A stretch of DNA of 10,992 nt from Eubacteriales bacterium (GTDB lineage Bacteria > Bacillota_A > Clostridia > Christensenellales > Aristaeellaceae): assembly GCA_029974855.1 (NCBI GenBank), contig JARKQO010000253.1, positions 1-10,992 of the forward strand. Reading direction: 5' to 3'. Within the stretch, counting starts at the first letter, position 1; every line of letters starts with the position of its first letter. Positions 1 to 6,166 of this stretch are shown piece by piece. Below the pieces are notes generated by a model, which did not search any database, had not been told where the DNA came from, and worked only from the letters and a program-made list of their open reading frames with translations. The translations under genes were made by a program, and so were the position numbers.

Positions 1-12
1 GGGGCCGGCTCC

Positions 13-1047
13 TTACTGGAGCTTGAAGGCCGTGTAAATCTCCTGCATGGCGGTTTCCGCCTCGCCGATGTCCTGGATGAACTCCGCCCCGGTCAGCAGG
101 TCCCCGGGCACGTAGATCACAGGGCTGTTCAGGTATTCCTCAGGCAAGAAGGCGTTGGCGGCCTTGTTCACGTTCAGGTAGGTCTGGGTCACGGCATTGT
201 GGGCCGCCACCTCCGGCCGCATCAGGTAATCCAGGAACAGGTGGGCGTTGTCCACGTTGGCCGCCTTGGCGGAAAGCACGATGCCGTCGATGCCAAAGCC
301 AAGGCCCTCCTTGGGATAGACCACCTTCAGCTCCGGGCGCTCCAGCAGGGTGTAGTACACCTGGGGGGTAAACATGTAGGCCACGGACACCTCACCGTTG
401 ATGATGGACAGGTAGGGGGTATTGTAGTCAAACACCCGGATGTTGGAGAACAGGGGCATCAGCTTTTCCTTGGCCTGGGCCAACACCGCCGGGTCCGTCT
501 CGTTGAAGCTCTTGCCCATGGTTTTCAAGGTGATGCCGATGACGTTCCGGGCGTCGTCGATCATGACGATGCTGTCTTCCAACGCGGGGTTCCACAGGTC
601 CTCGTAGCCGGTGATCTCAATGCCCACCAAAGCGGGATCGTATACGATCAGGGGGGTGCCCGCCATGTAGGGGATCACGTACTCGCTCTGGGGGTCGTAG
701 TACTGGCCCAAAAACGCCTCGTCCAGGTTGCCGTAGTTGGGGAGCTTGCTCTTGTCCAGCTTCTGGAGCAGCCCCTCCTTTTGCATGATGTTCAGGGCAT
801 AGTCGCTGGCCAGCACCAGATCGTACCCATCGCCGCCGGTTTGGCCCATTTTCAGCATCATGTCGTCGTTGGTCTCCGCCGGGGAATAGATCACGTCGAT
901 GCCGGTTTCCTGCTCAAAGGCGGCGATGGTTTCATCGTCAATGTAGGTCTCCCAGGTAAAGAGGTTCAGCACCTTGCTCCCCTCCGCCAGGGAGAGGGCG
1001 GGCAACAGCAGCAACAGGGAGAGAAGCAGCGCGGTGAGTTTTTTCAT
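13..1047 (-). CDS. potD: Polyamine-family ABC transporter substrate-binding protein (PotD-like)
   Basis: A 344-residue extracytoplasmic solute-binding protein, last gene of the potABCD operon, which should deliver a polyamine-like cation to the PotBC channel. Residues 1-21 form a signal peptide (MKKL, then a Leu-rich core ending ALSLA) with no lipobox Cys. The mature protein follows the PotD pattern: TWETYID near 31-37, ETGIDVIYS at 47-55, YDLVLASDY at 75-83, KEGLLQKLDKSKL at 90-102, DDAR at 164-167 and a C-terminal DYLMRPEV at 273-280. Compared from memory with E. coli PotD, Asp168 and Asp257 are kept (D165, D254) and Trp229 is Phe226, but Glu171 is Asn168 and Trp255 is Gly252, so ligand preference may differ. 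AAAGGAG lies 9 nt before the ATG. The family is secure; the substrate is inferred. Confidence 0.9.
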   Translation of the reverse strand: MKKLTALLLSLLLLLPALSLAEGSKVLNLFTWETYIDDETIAAFEQETGIDVIYSPAETNDDMMLKMGQTGGDGYDLVLASDYALNIMQKEGLLQKLDKSKLPNYGNLDEAFLGQYYDPQSEYVIPYMAGTPLIVYDPALVGIEITGYEDLWNPALEDSIVMIDDARNVIGITLKTMGKSFNETDPAVLAQAKEKLMPLFSNIRVFDYNTPYLSIINGEVSVAYMFTPQVYYTLLERPELKVVYPKEGLGFGIDGIVLSAKAANVDNAHLFLDYLMRPEVAAHNAVTQTYLNVNKAANAFLPEEYLNSPVIYVPGDLLTGAEFIQDIGEAETAMQEIYTAFKLQ

Positions 1048-1102
1048 GGGATCGTTCTCCTTTCCAATTTGGGATTCCTTTGGATTTGCTTGGGGCTTTT
1101 TG

Positions 1103-1972
1103 TCAATGGTTGGGGGCTTGCGTCCGCAAACGGTACTGGGTGTGCCGCAGGGCCTTGCGCCTTTGCCTGGCCTCCCGGATGGCGTTCAGGTACTGGCTCA
1201 GGGAGATGGCCAAAAAGGCCACGGCGATCATGACGCTGCACAGGGCGTTGATCTGGGCCGACACCCCCACCCGGACGCTGGAGTAAATCTTCACCGGCAG
1301 CGTCACCGAGCCGGAGCCGTACAGGAAGAAGCTGATGATAAAGTCGTCCAGGGACATGGCCATGGCCAAAAACGCGCCGGAGATGATGGCTGGCCGCACC
1401 AAAGGCAGCGTAATGTCCACCAGCACCCGCCGGGGGGTGGCCCCTAAATCCCGGGCCGCGTCAAAGAGGGCCGGGTCCATCCCCACCAGTTGGCCCTTCA
1501 CCGTCAGGAAGATGTAGGGGATGCAGAAGGTGGTGTGGGACAGCACCAAAGTGACAGGCCCAAAGGGGAGACCCACCCCGTAGAAAATCGCCATGAAGGC
1601 CATGCCCAGAATGATCTCCGGGATCATGATGGGCAAGGACACCAAGGTTTCCATCAGCCCGGCGCTGCGGGAGGGCTTCGCCCCGGGCAGGAGGCTCCGC
1701 TGGGCCATGCCGATGGCCCCCAAGGTGCCGATCACCACGGAGATGGCGGTGGACCACAGGGCCACCTTCACGCTCATCCACAGGGCTTCCCCATAGCCCC
1801 GGGTGCCGGAGAACAGGTCCCGGTACCACCTGGTGGTAAAGCCCGTGAACTCCACGGGGCTGCGGCCCGGGTTGGCGTTGAAGGAGTAGGCCACCACGGT
1901 GACGATGGGCAGATACAGCACCAGCAGCACCACCGCCAGAAACAGAATGGACCAAAAGGATTGCCGCTTCAT
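1103..1972 (-). CDS. potC: Polyamine-family ABC transporter permease PotC
   Basis: A 289-residue inner-membrane permease of the MetI-like (BPD_transp_1) family that would pair with PotB to form the transport channel. There are about six hydrophobic segments, the first at 8-30. The cytoplasmic loop that docks on the ATPase is visible as DAARDLGATPRRVL at 171-184 followed by ITLPLVRPA, the EAA-type motif. Length and the basic C-terminal tail (REARQRRKALRH) are usual for PotC. The ATG is preceded by AAGGAGGGG. It lies 12 bp after the potB stop and 55 bp before the potD start, with no promoter or terminator seen between, so it is co-transcribed with its neighbours. Confidence 0.92.
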   Translation of the reverse strand: MKRQSFWSILFLAVVLLVLYLPIVTVVAYSFNANPGRSPVEFTGFTTRWYRDLFSGTRGYGEALWMSVKVALWSTAISVVIGTLGAIGMAQRSLLPGAKPSRSAGLMETLVSLPIMIPEIILGMAFMAIFYGVGLPFGPVTLVLSHTTFCIPYIFLTVKGQLVGMDPALFDAARDLGATPRRVLVDITLPLVRPAIISGAFLAMAMSLDDFIISFFLYGSGSVTLPVKIYSSVRVGVSAQINALCSVMIAVAFLAISLSQYLNAIREARQRRKALRHTQYRLRTQAPNH

Positions 1973-1984
1973 TTTGGCCCCTCC

Positions 1985-2842
1985 TTAAAACAGGCTCATG
2001 TCGTTGGTGCCGCCCAGCTTGCGGTATACCACGATCACGGCGGAGGTCACGGCCAGCAGCAGCACGCTCAGGGCGGCGGCCAAGGGGATGTTCCGGCTGC
2101 CGATGAGCTTTTGAATCAGCCCGCCAGCCAGCACGTTCTTGCTGCCCCCCAGCAGATCGCTGAGGAAGAACAGCCCCATGGAGGGGATGAATACCAGCAC
2201 GCAGCCCGCCAGCAGCCCCGGCAGCGTCAGGGGGATGGTGATGGTGAGGAAGGCCTTGAAGGGCTTGGCCCCCAGGTCCCTGGCGGCCTCCACCACGGAG
2301 AAGTCCAGCTTTTCCACGGTGGTGTAGGTAGGCAGGATCATAAAGGGGATCAAGGCGTAGACCATGCCCAGCAGCACCGCGCCCTCGGTGTTCAGCAGCT
2401 TCAGGGGCTTATCCGACAGGCCCAGGGCCAGCAGCGCGTTATTGAGAGGCCCGTTGGCAATGAGCAAAATCCGCCAGCCATAGATGCGAATCAAGGCGTT
2501 GGTCCAGAAGGGCACGATCACCAGCAGCATCACCAAGGTGCGGGCCCTGGGGGCGAGCCGCGCCATGAAATACCCGAAGGGATAGCCGATGAGGATGCAG
2601 ATCACCGTGGTTTCCAAAGCCAGCGCCAGGCTGTTCACCAGCACCCGCAGGTATTGGGGGTCCAGGAGGCGGACGTAGTTGTCCACCGTCACCTGGCCGG
2701 TGACCCCCAGGTTTTCCCCCGGGGTCAGGAAGCTGAGGGCGATGACGTACAGCAAGGACACGAACACGAAGGCCACGGCCCACAGGTACATGGGCAGCTT
2801 CAGCAGCCGGGAAAAGGCCAGATCCCGCTTTTGGCTCATCAT
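1985..2842 (-). CDS. potB: Polyamine-family ABC transporter permease PotB
   Basis: A 285-residue membrane permease, partner of PotC. It has about six membrane segments; the first is near 17-38. A periplasmic stretch (TPGENLGVTGQVTVDNYVRLL) precedes the MetI-like core, and the EAA loop VVEAARDLGAKPFKAF followed by TIPLTLPG lies near 185-209. The start is ambiguous. A GTG at 2851 overlaps the end of potA and sits on top of the Shine-Dalgarno; ATG codons occur at 2842 and 2839. I chose 2842 because GAGGG lies 8 nt upstream and the potA stop TGA ends one base before it, the usual coupled arrangement. Family assignment is firm; the start could shift by one to three codons. Confidence 0.91.
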   Translation of the reverse strand: MMSQKRDLAFSRLLKLPMYLWAVAFVFVSLLYVIALSFLTPGENLGVTGQVTVDNYVRLLDPQYLRVLVNSLALALETTVICILIGYPFGYFMARLAPRARTLVMLLVIVPFWTNALIRIYGWRILLIANGPLNNALLALGLSDKPLKLLNTEGAVLLGMVYALIPFMILPTYTTVEKLDFSVVEAARDLGAKPFKAFLTITIPLTLPGLLAGCVLVFIPSMGLFFLSDLLGGSKNVLAGGLIQKLIGSRNIPLAAALSVLLLAVTSAVIVVYRKLGGTNDMSLF

Positions 2843-2843
2843 G

Positions 2844-3965
2844 TCACTCACCCTCTTCAGGGGCCCAGGGGTCCGCCGGCACCAAGGGGGCGTGGCGCAC
2901 GTCCCAGCCCACGCACACCGTCTCCCCTACGGGGTACTTGTCCAGCTCGGCGGCCTGTGAAACCGCGGACAGGGTAAGCTTCTCCGACAGGGCGATGCGG
3001 GTATGCTGCATGCCCCCGGCGTATTCCTTGCTGAGGATGCGCCCTTGAAGGCACATGTCAAACTGGCTGTTGTAGCCGTACAGCACCCGCTGGGGCCGCA
3101 GGCACAGCACCAGCTGATCCCCCGGGGCCACCGGGAAGCGGCCCTGGGACAAAGCGGGGACGGAGGTGCCCTCCACCAGCAAAGACAGGCCGCCCTTTTC
3201 CCCCAAAGCCTCCACCGCGCCCCTGAGCAGGTTGCTCTGGCCGATAAAGCCCGCCACAAAGACGGTTTCCGGGCGCTCGTACACCTCCTCCGGGGTGCCG
3301 ATCTGCTCAATATGCCCCTCCTTCATGACCACCACCCGGGTGGACATGTTCAGGGCTTCCTCCTGGTCGTGGGTGATGTAAAGGAAGGTGATGTCCAGCT
3401 GCCGCTGGAGCCTTTTCAGCTCCAGTTGCATCTGCTGGCGCAGCTTCAAATCCAGGGCCCCCAGGGGTTCGTCCAGCAGCAAAATCTTGGGCTTCAGCAC
3501 CAGAGCCCGGGCGATGGCCACCCGTTGCCGCTGGCCGCCGGAAAGCTGGGTGGGCAAACGGCGCTCGTAGCCCTCCAGCCGCACCAAGGAGAGCATTTCC
3601 CGCACCCGCTGCTTCTGCTCCGCCTTGGGCACATGCCGCAGCTTCAGGCCGTAGGCGATGTTTTGAAACACGTTCATATGGGGAAACAGGGCGTAGTTTT
3701 GGAACACGGTGTTCACGCTGCGCTCCTCCGGGGGCAGGTCCGTTACGTCCTGGTTTTCCAGGTATACCCGGCCCGCGCCGGGGTGCTCCAGCCCCGCGAT
3801 CAGCCGAAGGGTGGTGGTCTTGCCGCAGCCGCTGGGGCCCAGCAAGGTTAGAAACTCCCCCTGAAAAACCTCCAGGTCAATGCCGTGCAGCACCTCCCCC
3901 TGGCCATAGTCCTTGGACAGGCCGGACAGCCGGAGGATGGGGCTTGCGGTGGCTTGCGCGCTCAT
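2844..3965 (-). CDS. potA: Polyamine-family ABC transporter ATP-binding protein PotA
   Basis: A 373-residue ATPase that powers the PotBC channel from the cytoplasmic face. Visible motifs: Walker [10 protein letters not shown] at 43-51, Q-loop [10 protein letters not shown] at 88-97, signature [15 protein letters not shown] at 141-155, Walker B ILLLDEP at 161-167 with catalytic Glu166, and switch His in ITHDQEEAL at 197-205. A C-terminal TOBE-like region follows ([11 protein letters not shown] onward), as in PotA and MalK. The reading frame stays open to 4196, but the ATG at 3965 has AAAGGAG 7 nt upstream and the protein before it resembles nothing, so that extension is rejected. It is the first transporter gene, 59 bp after the ArsR-family gene, and its stop couples to the potB start. 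Confidence 0.95.
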   Translation of the reverse strand: MSAQATASPILRLSGLSKDYGQGEVLHGIDLEVFQGEFLTLLGPSGCGKTTTLRLIAGLEHPGAGRVYLENQDVTDLPPEERSVNTVFQNYALFPHMNVFQNIAYGLKLRHVPKAEQKQRVREMLSLVRLEGYERRLPTQLSGGQRQRVAIARALVLKPKILLLDEPLGALDLKLRQQMQLELKRLQRQLDITFLYITHDQEEALNMSTRVVVMKEGHIEQIGTPEEVYERPETVFVAGFIGQSNLLRGAVEALGEKGGLSLLVEGTSVPALSQGRFPVAPGDQLVLCLRPQRVLYGYNSQFDMCLQGRILSKEYAGGMQHTRIALSEKLTLSAVSQAAELDKYPVGETVCVGWDVRHAPLVPADPWAPEEGE

Positions 3966-4024
3966 GGTTCCTCTCCTTTGCAAGCGTTGTGGGATTTTCC
4001 GTGAAACGCCGGCTGTACGGCTTG

Positions 4025-4315
4025 CTACGTTTTCGGCTCCTGGGCCTGGCACAGGGCCGTCAGCAGGGCCTCGATGCTGGGCCACAGGGAGCGGTTCACG
4101 GAGTAAATCACCTGGCAACCCTCCCGCCGGGCATACACCAGCCCTGTGTCCACCAGCAGGCGCATGTGGTAGCTGATGGTAGGCTGGGTACAGCAAAAGG
4201 ATTTGTTGATCTCGCAGGCGTTCATGTCCGCCTGGTAGAGCATGGTGAGGATTTGCAGCCGCGTCTCATCGCACAGCGCTTTCAGACTGGGAAGGGCCAT
4301 GTTGAAACGGTCCAT
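4025..4315 (-). CDS. ArsR/SmtB-family winged-helix transcriptional regulator
   Basis: A 96-residue DNA-binding repressor of the ArsR/SmtB family. [14 protein letters not shown] (14-27) is the typical first helical motif; [18 protein letters not shown] (43-60) is the recognition helix and turn; [11 protein letters not shown] (64-74) is the beta wing. Cysteines are at 15, 34, 41, 42, 67 and 89. Only Cys34 aligns with the CVC metalloid motif of E. coli ArsR, and the Cys41-Cys42 pair beside the recognition helix is not canonical, so the effector is unknown. The frame opens at 4342, but AAAGGAG stands 5 nt before the ATG at 4315, and the earlier ATG lies inside the operator. It precedes potABCD by 59 bp without a terminator, so it probably controls that operon and itself. 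Confidence 0.9.
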   Translation of the reverse strand: MDRFNMALPSLKALCDETRLQILTMLYQADMNACEINKSFCCTQPTISYHMRLLVDTGLVYARREGCQVIYSVNRSLWPSIEALLTALCQAQEPKT

Positions 4316-4338
4316 AGGCGCTCCTTTGGGTCCATAGT

Positions 4339-4358
4339 ACATAGATTGCTTTCTATGT
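4339..4358. promoter_or_regulatory. Probable ArsR-family operator (inverted repeat)
   Basis: A perfect 7-bp inverted repeat, ACATAGA - 6 nt - TCTATGT (arms 4339-4345 and 4352-4358), lies from about +5 to +24 relative to the predicted start site, a position where a bound repressor would block transcription. ArsR-family proteins usually bind such AT-rich dyads in front of their own gene. The link to this repressor is inferred from position. Confidence 0.75.
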
Positions 4359-4362
4359 TATC

Positions 4363-4398
4363 CTTCCTTATTGTATGCCAATCATAGAAGCTTGTCAA
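4363..4398 (-). promoter_or_regulatory. Sigma-A-type promoter of the arsR-potABCD operon
   Basis: Read on the minus strand, a perfect -35 TTGACA (4393-4398) is followed by a 17-bp spacer and -10 TACAAT (4370-4375), five of six consensus bases. The expected start of transcription is near 4363, about 48 nt before the regulator's ATG. This is the strongest promoter match in the window. A CATAGA sequence resembling the operator half-site also occurs in the spacer at 4383-4388. Confidence 0.88.
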
Positions 4399-4434
4399 TA
4401 TCGCTTCCGCTCAAAAGGGGCATAAAGGCATGAC

Positions 4435-4463
4435 AAAACCCCGCCTTTTGGAAGCGGGGTGAA
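4435..4463 (-). terminator. Intrinsic terminator after rsfS
   Basis: On the minus strand a GC-rich stem CCCCGC / GCGGGG (4439-4444 with 4454-4459, 9-nt loop) is followed by TTTTG, and lies 21 bp downstream of the rsfS stop. It ends the nadD-yqeK/rsfS transcript before the arsR promoter begins. Confidence 0.8.
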
Positions 4464-4483
4464 AAAGCGGCAAGGCTTTGGGG

Positions 4484-4840
4484 TTATGCCTCCTCCTCCT
4501 CAAAGGGCAGGGGCATGTGGTTGGTCCCGTCGTCCCAGAGCTTATCCAGGCGGTAGAACTCCCGCTCCTCCGGGTGGAACAGATGCACCAGCACAGAGCC
4601 GTAATCCAGCACGACCCAGCGCCCTTCCTGGTGCCCCTCCTTGCGCAGGGGGAGGATGCGCTCCTGGGCCAGGTGGTCCTCCAGCTGCTCGGCCAGGGTT
4701 TTCACCTGCAACGCGCTGCGGCCGTTGGCGATGACCATGCACTCGGTGATCACCGTCAGGCCGGAAACGTCCAACGCCACGATGCGCTGGGCCTTCTTCT
4801 CATACAGGAGGGTTACGATGCGGGAGATCAAATCACTCAT
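4484..4840 (-). CDS. rsfS: Ribosome silencing factor RsfS
   Basis: A 118-residue member of the RsfS/Iojap family. RsfS binds ribosomal protein L14 and blocks joining of the subunits when nutrients are scarce. Family marks seen: IVALDVSGLTVITECMVIANG near 20-40, then RWVVLDYGSVLVHLF and REFYRLDKLW near the C-terminus. The tail ends in a run of acidic residues (FEEEEA). A GTG at 4849 would start three codons earlier but abuts the Shine-Dalgarno AAAAGGAG; the ATG at 4840 has 8-nt spacing and is preferred. The start overlaps the end of the preceding gene by 8 bp (ATGAGTGA), so translation is likely coupled. The nadD-yqeK-rsfS order is a conserved Bacillota arrangement. Confidence 0.95.
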   Translation of the reverse strand: MSDLISRIVTLLYEKKAQRIVALDVSGLTVITECMVIANGRSALQVKTLAEQLEDHLAQERILPLRKEGHQEGRWVVLDYGSVLVHLFHPEEREFYRLDKLWDDGTNHMPLPFEEEEA

Positions 4841-6080
4841 GGGCTTCACTCCTTTTGCTTTCTGGATGGGTCAGGCGGGCCAGCCAATCCGCCACCCTTT
4901 GGGTGCTGGGGTGGGGGGTGGTTTTTTGCGCCGCCACATATTGAAGGGTGGAGGCCAGCATGCGTTCCATGGCGGCCAGAAGGTCCTCCTGGGCCAAGGC
5001 GCGCACCTCCTCCAGGGCGGGGTAGGGGGCCCGGGAGGGTTCGATCTTGTCCGCCAGATAGAGAATCCTGTCCAAGGGTAGCATGCCCACTTTGCCCACC
5101 GTGTGACACCCGATGGCCGAGAGAATGTTGGGGTCCTCCACGCCGTAGCGGCTCCGGGCCAAAGCCGCGCCCACGGGGCCATGCAGCAGGTTCTGGTTTG
5201 CCAGGGTTTCCTTGTCCACCAGCAGCCTTTGCTCTTTGGCAATCCGCTGCAACTCCATGAGGGGGATGCATTTGGCACAATCGTGGAGCAGGCCCGCCAA
5301 AGCGGCTGTGGCCGGGTCCTGGCCATGGCGCCGTGCCAGGCGGCGGGCGGTATAGGCCACTAATAGGGAATGGAGCAAGCGCCTGTCGCTGAGGGCCTCC
5401 CGCAGCGGCCCGTACAGGGTTGCTGCTGCGGGAGGGGAAGGGGGCACCCCGTACAGCCCCATGATCTCAATGTATTCCATCACCTGCGGCAAAAGCTCCG
5501 GGGGTTCCTGGCCCTGGGCCAGGGCCTCCCGGATGGCGGTGGAGGAAATGTCCAAAGGGGGTAAGGAGAGGAAGGTAAAATCCGCGCCCCGGGCCTCCAG
5601 CTCCTGCCGGAGGGGATGGTCCGCCGCGTTCCCACTGCCCCGGCGGCTCACCAGGAACCGGCACAGGGCAAAGACCTCGTCGGGCTTATGCCAGTTGGGC
5701 AAATCCAGCAAGGTATCCTCCCCGATGATGTAGTACAGCTCGGCGGAGGGGAATTGCTGCTTCAAAAGGCGCAAGGTGTCCAGGGTGTAGATGATGCCAA
5801 CCCGCTCCATCTCCAGGGAGGAGGCAGTGAACAGGGGCTTGCCGATGAGGGCCAGCCGGGTCATTTCAAAGCGGTCCTGGGCCGGGGCCAGACCCGTCCG
5901 CTTGTGGGGCGGGTTGCCCGTGGGCAGAAACAGCACCCGGGAGAGGTTTGCTTCGGCCAAGGCGCAGGAGGCCAGCTCCAGATGGCGGCTGTGGATGGGG
6001 TTGAAGCTGCCCCCCATGATGCCCAGGCGCTCCTTGGCGGAGGGCTCCTTTTTCTTGGCTTCCCCGGGGTCCTTGGACAA
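4833..6080 (-). CDS. nadD: NadD-YqeK fusion: nicotinate-nucleotide adenylyltransferase plus HD-domain phosphohydrolase
   Basis: A two-domain protein of about 415 residues. The N-terminal part (about 20-212) is NadD, which makes deamido-NAD from nicotinate mononucleotide and ATP: GIMGGSFNPIHSRH at 20-33, IYTLDTL near 97-103, YYIIGEDTLLDLPNW near 116-130 and ISSTAIR at 178-184. The C-terminal part (about 232-405) is a YqeK-type HD hydrolase, a family linked to Ap4A hydrolysis: HSLLVAY from His237, LLHDCAK with His266-Asp267, LHGPVGA at 299-305, CHT at 325-327 and LADKIEPSR at 342-350. The frame is open to an ATG at 6116, but that ATG lies inside a TATAAT box and has no ribosome binding site. 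The in-frame TTG at 6080 has AAAGGAGG 8 nt upstream and is preferred. The usual Gly of the HxGH motif is Arg32. The two genes are separate in B. subtilis. Confidence 0.92.
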   Translation of the reverse strand: MSKDPGEAKKKEPSAKERLGIMGGSFNPIHSRHLELASCALAEANLSRVLFLPTGNPPHKRTGLAPAQDRFEMTRLALIGKPLFTASSLEMERVGIIYTLDTLRLLKQQFPSAELYYIIGEDTLLDLPNWHKPDEVFALCRFLVSRRGSGNAADHPLRQELEARGADFTFLSLPPLDISSTAIREALAQGQEPPELLPQVMEYIEIMGLYGVPPSPPAAATLYGPLREALSDRRLLHSLLVAYTARRLARRHGQDPATAALAGLLHDCAKCIPLMELQRIAKEQRLLVDKETLANQNLLHGPVGAALARSRYGVEDPNILSAIGCHTVGKVGMLPLDRILYLADKIEPSRAPYPALEEVRALAQEDLLAAMERMLASTLQYVAAQKTTPHPSTQRVADWLARLTHPESKRSEAHE

Positions 6081-6088
6081 GGGCGGCG

Positions 6089-6096
6089 CCTCCTTT
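6089..6096 (-). promoter_or_regulatory. Ribosome binding site that fixes the nadD-yqeK start at TTG
   Basis: The minus strand reads AAAGGAGG here, 8 nt before an in-frame TTG at 6080. It is the only good Shine-Dalgarno near the start of this frame and lies downstream of the predicted transcription start, whereas the ATG at 6116 is inside the -10 element. Confidence 0.75.
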
Positions 6097-6122
6097 GCCG
6101 TATCGGCTACCTCCATTATACT
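6095..6122 (+). promoter_or_regulatory. Divergent promoter of the membrane-protein gene
   Basis: On the plus strand, TTGCCG (6095-6100, four of six) and TATACT (6117-6122, five of six) are separated by 16 bp. The predicted start is near 6129, about 38 nt before the preferred ATG at 6167. The -10 box overlaps the minus-strand TATAAT. Confidence 0.5.
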
Positions 6123-6143
6123 AAAAAAATGGCAAAAGGGGAA
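6115..6143 (-). promoter_or_regulatory. Promoter of the nadD-yqeK/rsfS operon
   Basis: A perfect -10 TATAAT on the minus strand (6115-6120). The best -35 at 17-bp spacing is TTCCCC (6138-6143), a weak match, so the promoter depends mainly on its -10. The predicted start near 6108 leaves a leader of about 28 nt that includes the ribosome binding site. It shares four bases with the opposite promoter's -10 box. Confidence 0.65.
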
Positions 6144-6151
6144 GCCTTTGC
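6132..6151 (+). other. Leader hairpin before the membrane-protein gene
   Basis: The sequence can fold as GCAAAGG / CCTTTGC, seven pairs with one bulged A and a 5-nt loop. It sits in the predicted 5' leader just upstream of the ribosome binding site GGGAGG (6154-6159). It could affect translation initiation, but this is only a structural reading. Confidence 0.35.
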
Positions 6152-6166
6152 ATGGGAGGGACCGCT

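Noticed and set aside
199..1233. A 344-codon plus-strand open frame opposite potD
   Set aside because: It mirrors potD, resembles no family, and has no ribosome binding site or promoter.
1490..2977. A 495-codon plus-strand open frame across potB and potC
   Set aside because: It is the antisense of two clear permease genes; its His/Gln/Gly-rich, low-complexity translation is typical of the complementary frame of GC-rich coding DNA.
3003..3851. A 282-codon plus-strand open frame opposite potA
   Set aside because: It is the antisense of an ATPase with every ABC motif; composition is His/Leu/Gln-rich and featureless.
3966..4196. Upstream extension of PotA by 77 residues
   Set aside because: The extension overlaps the ArsR-family gene, has no family resemblance, and a good ribosome binding site precedes the ATG at 3965.
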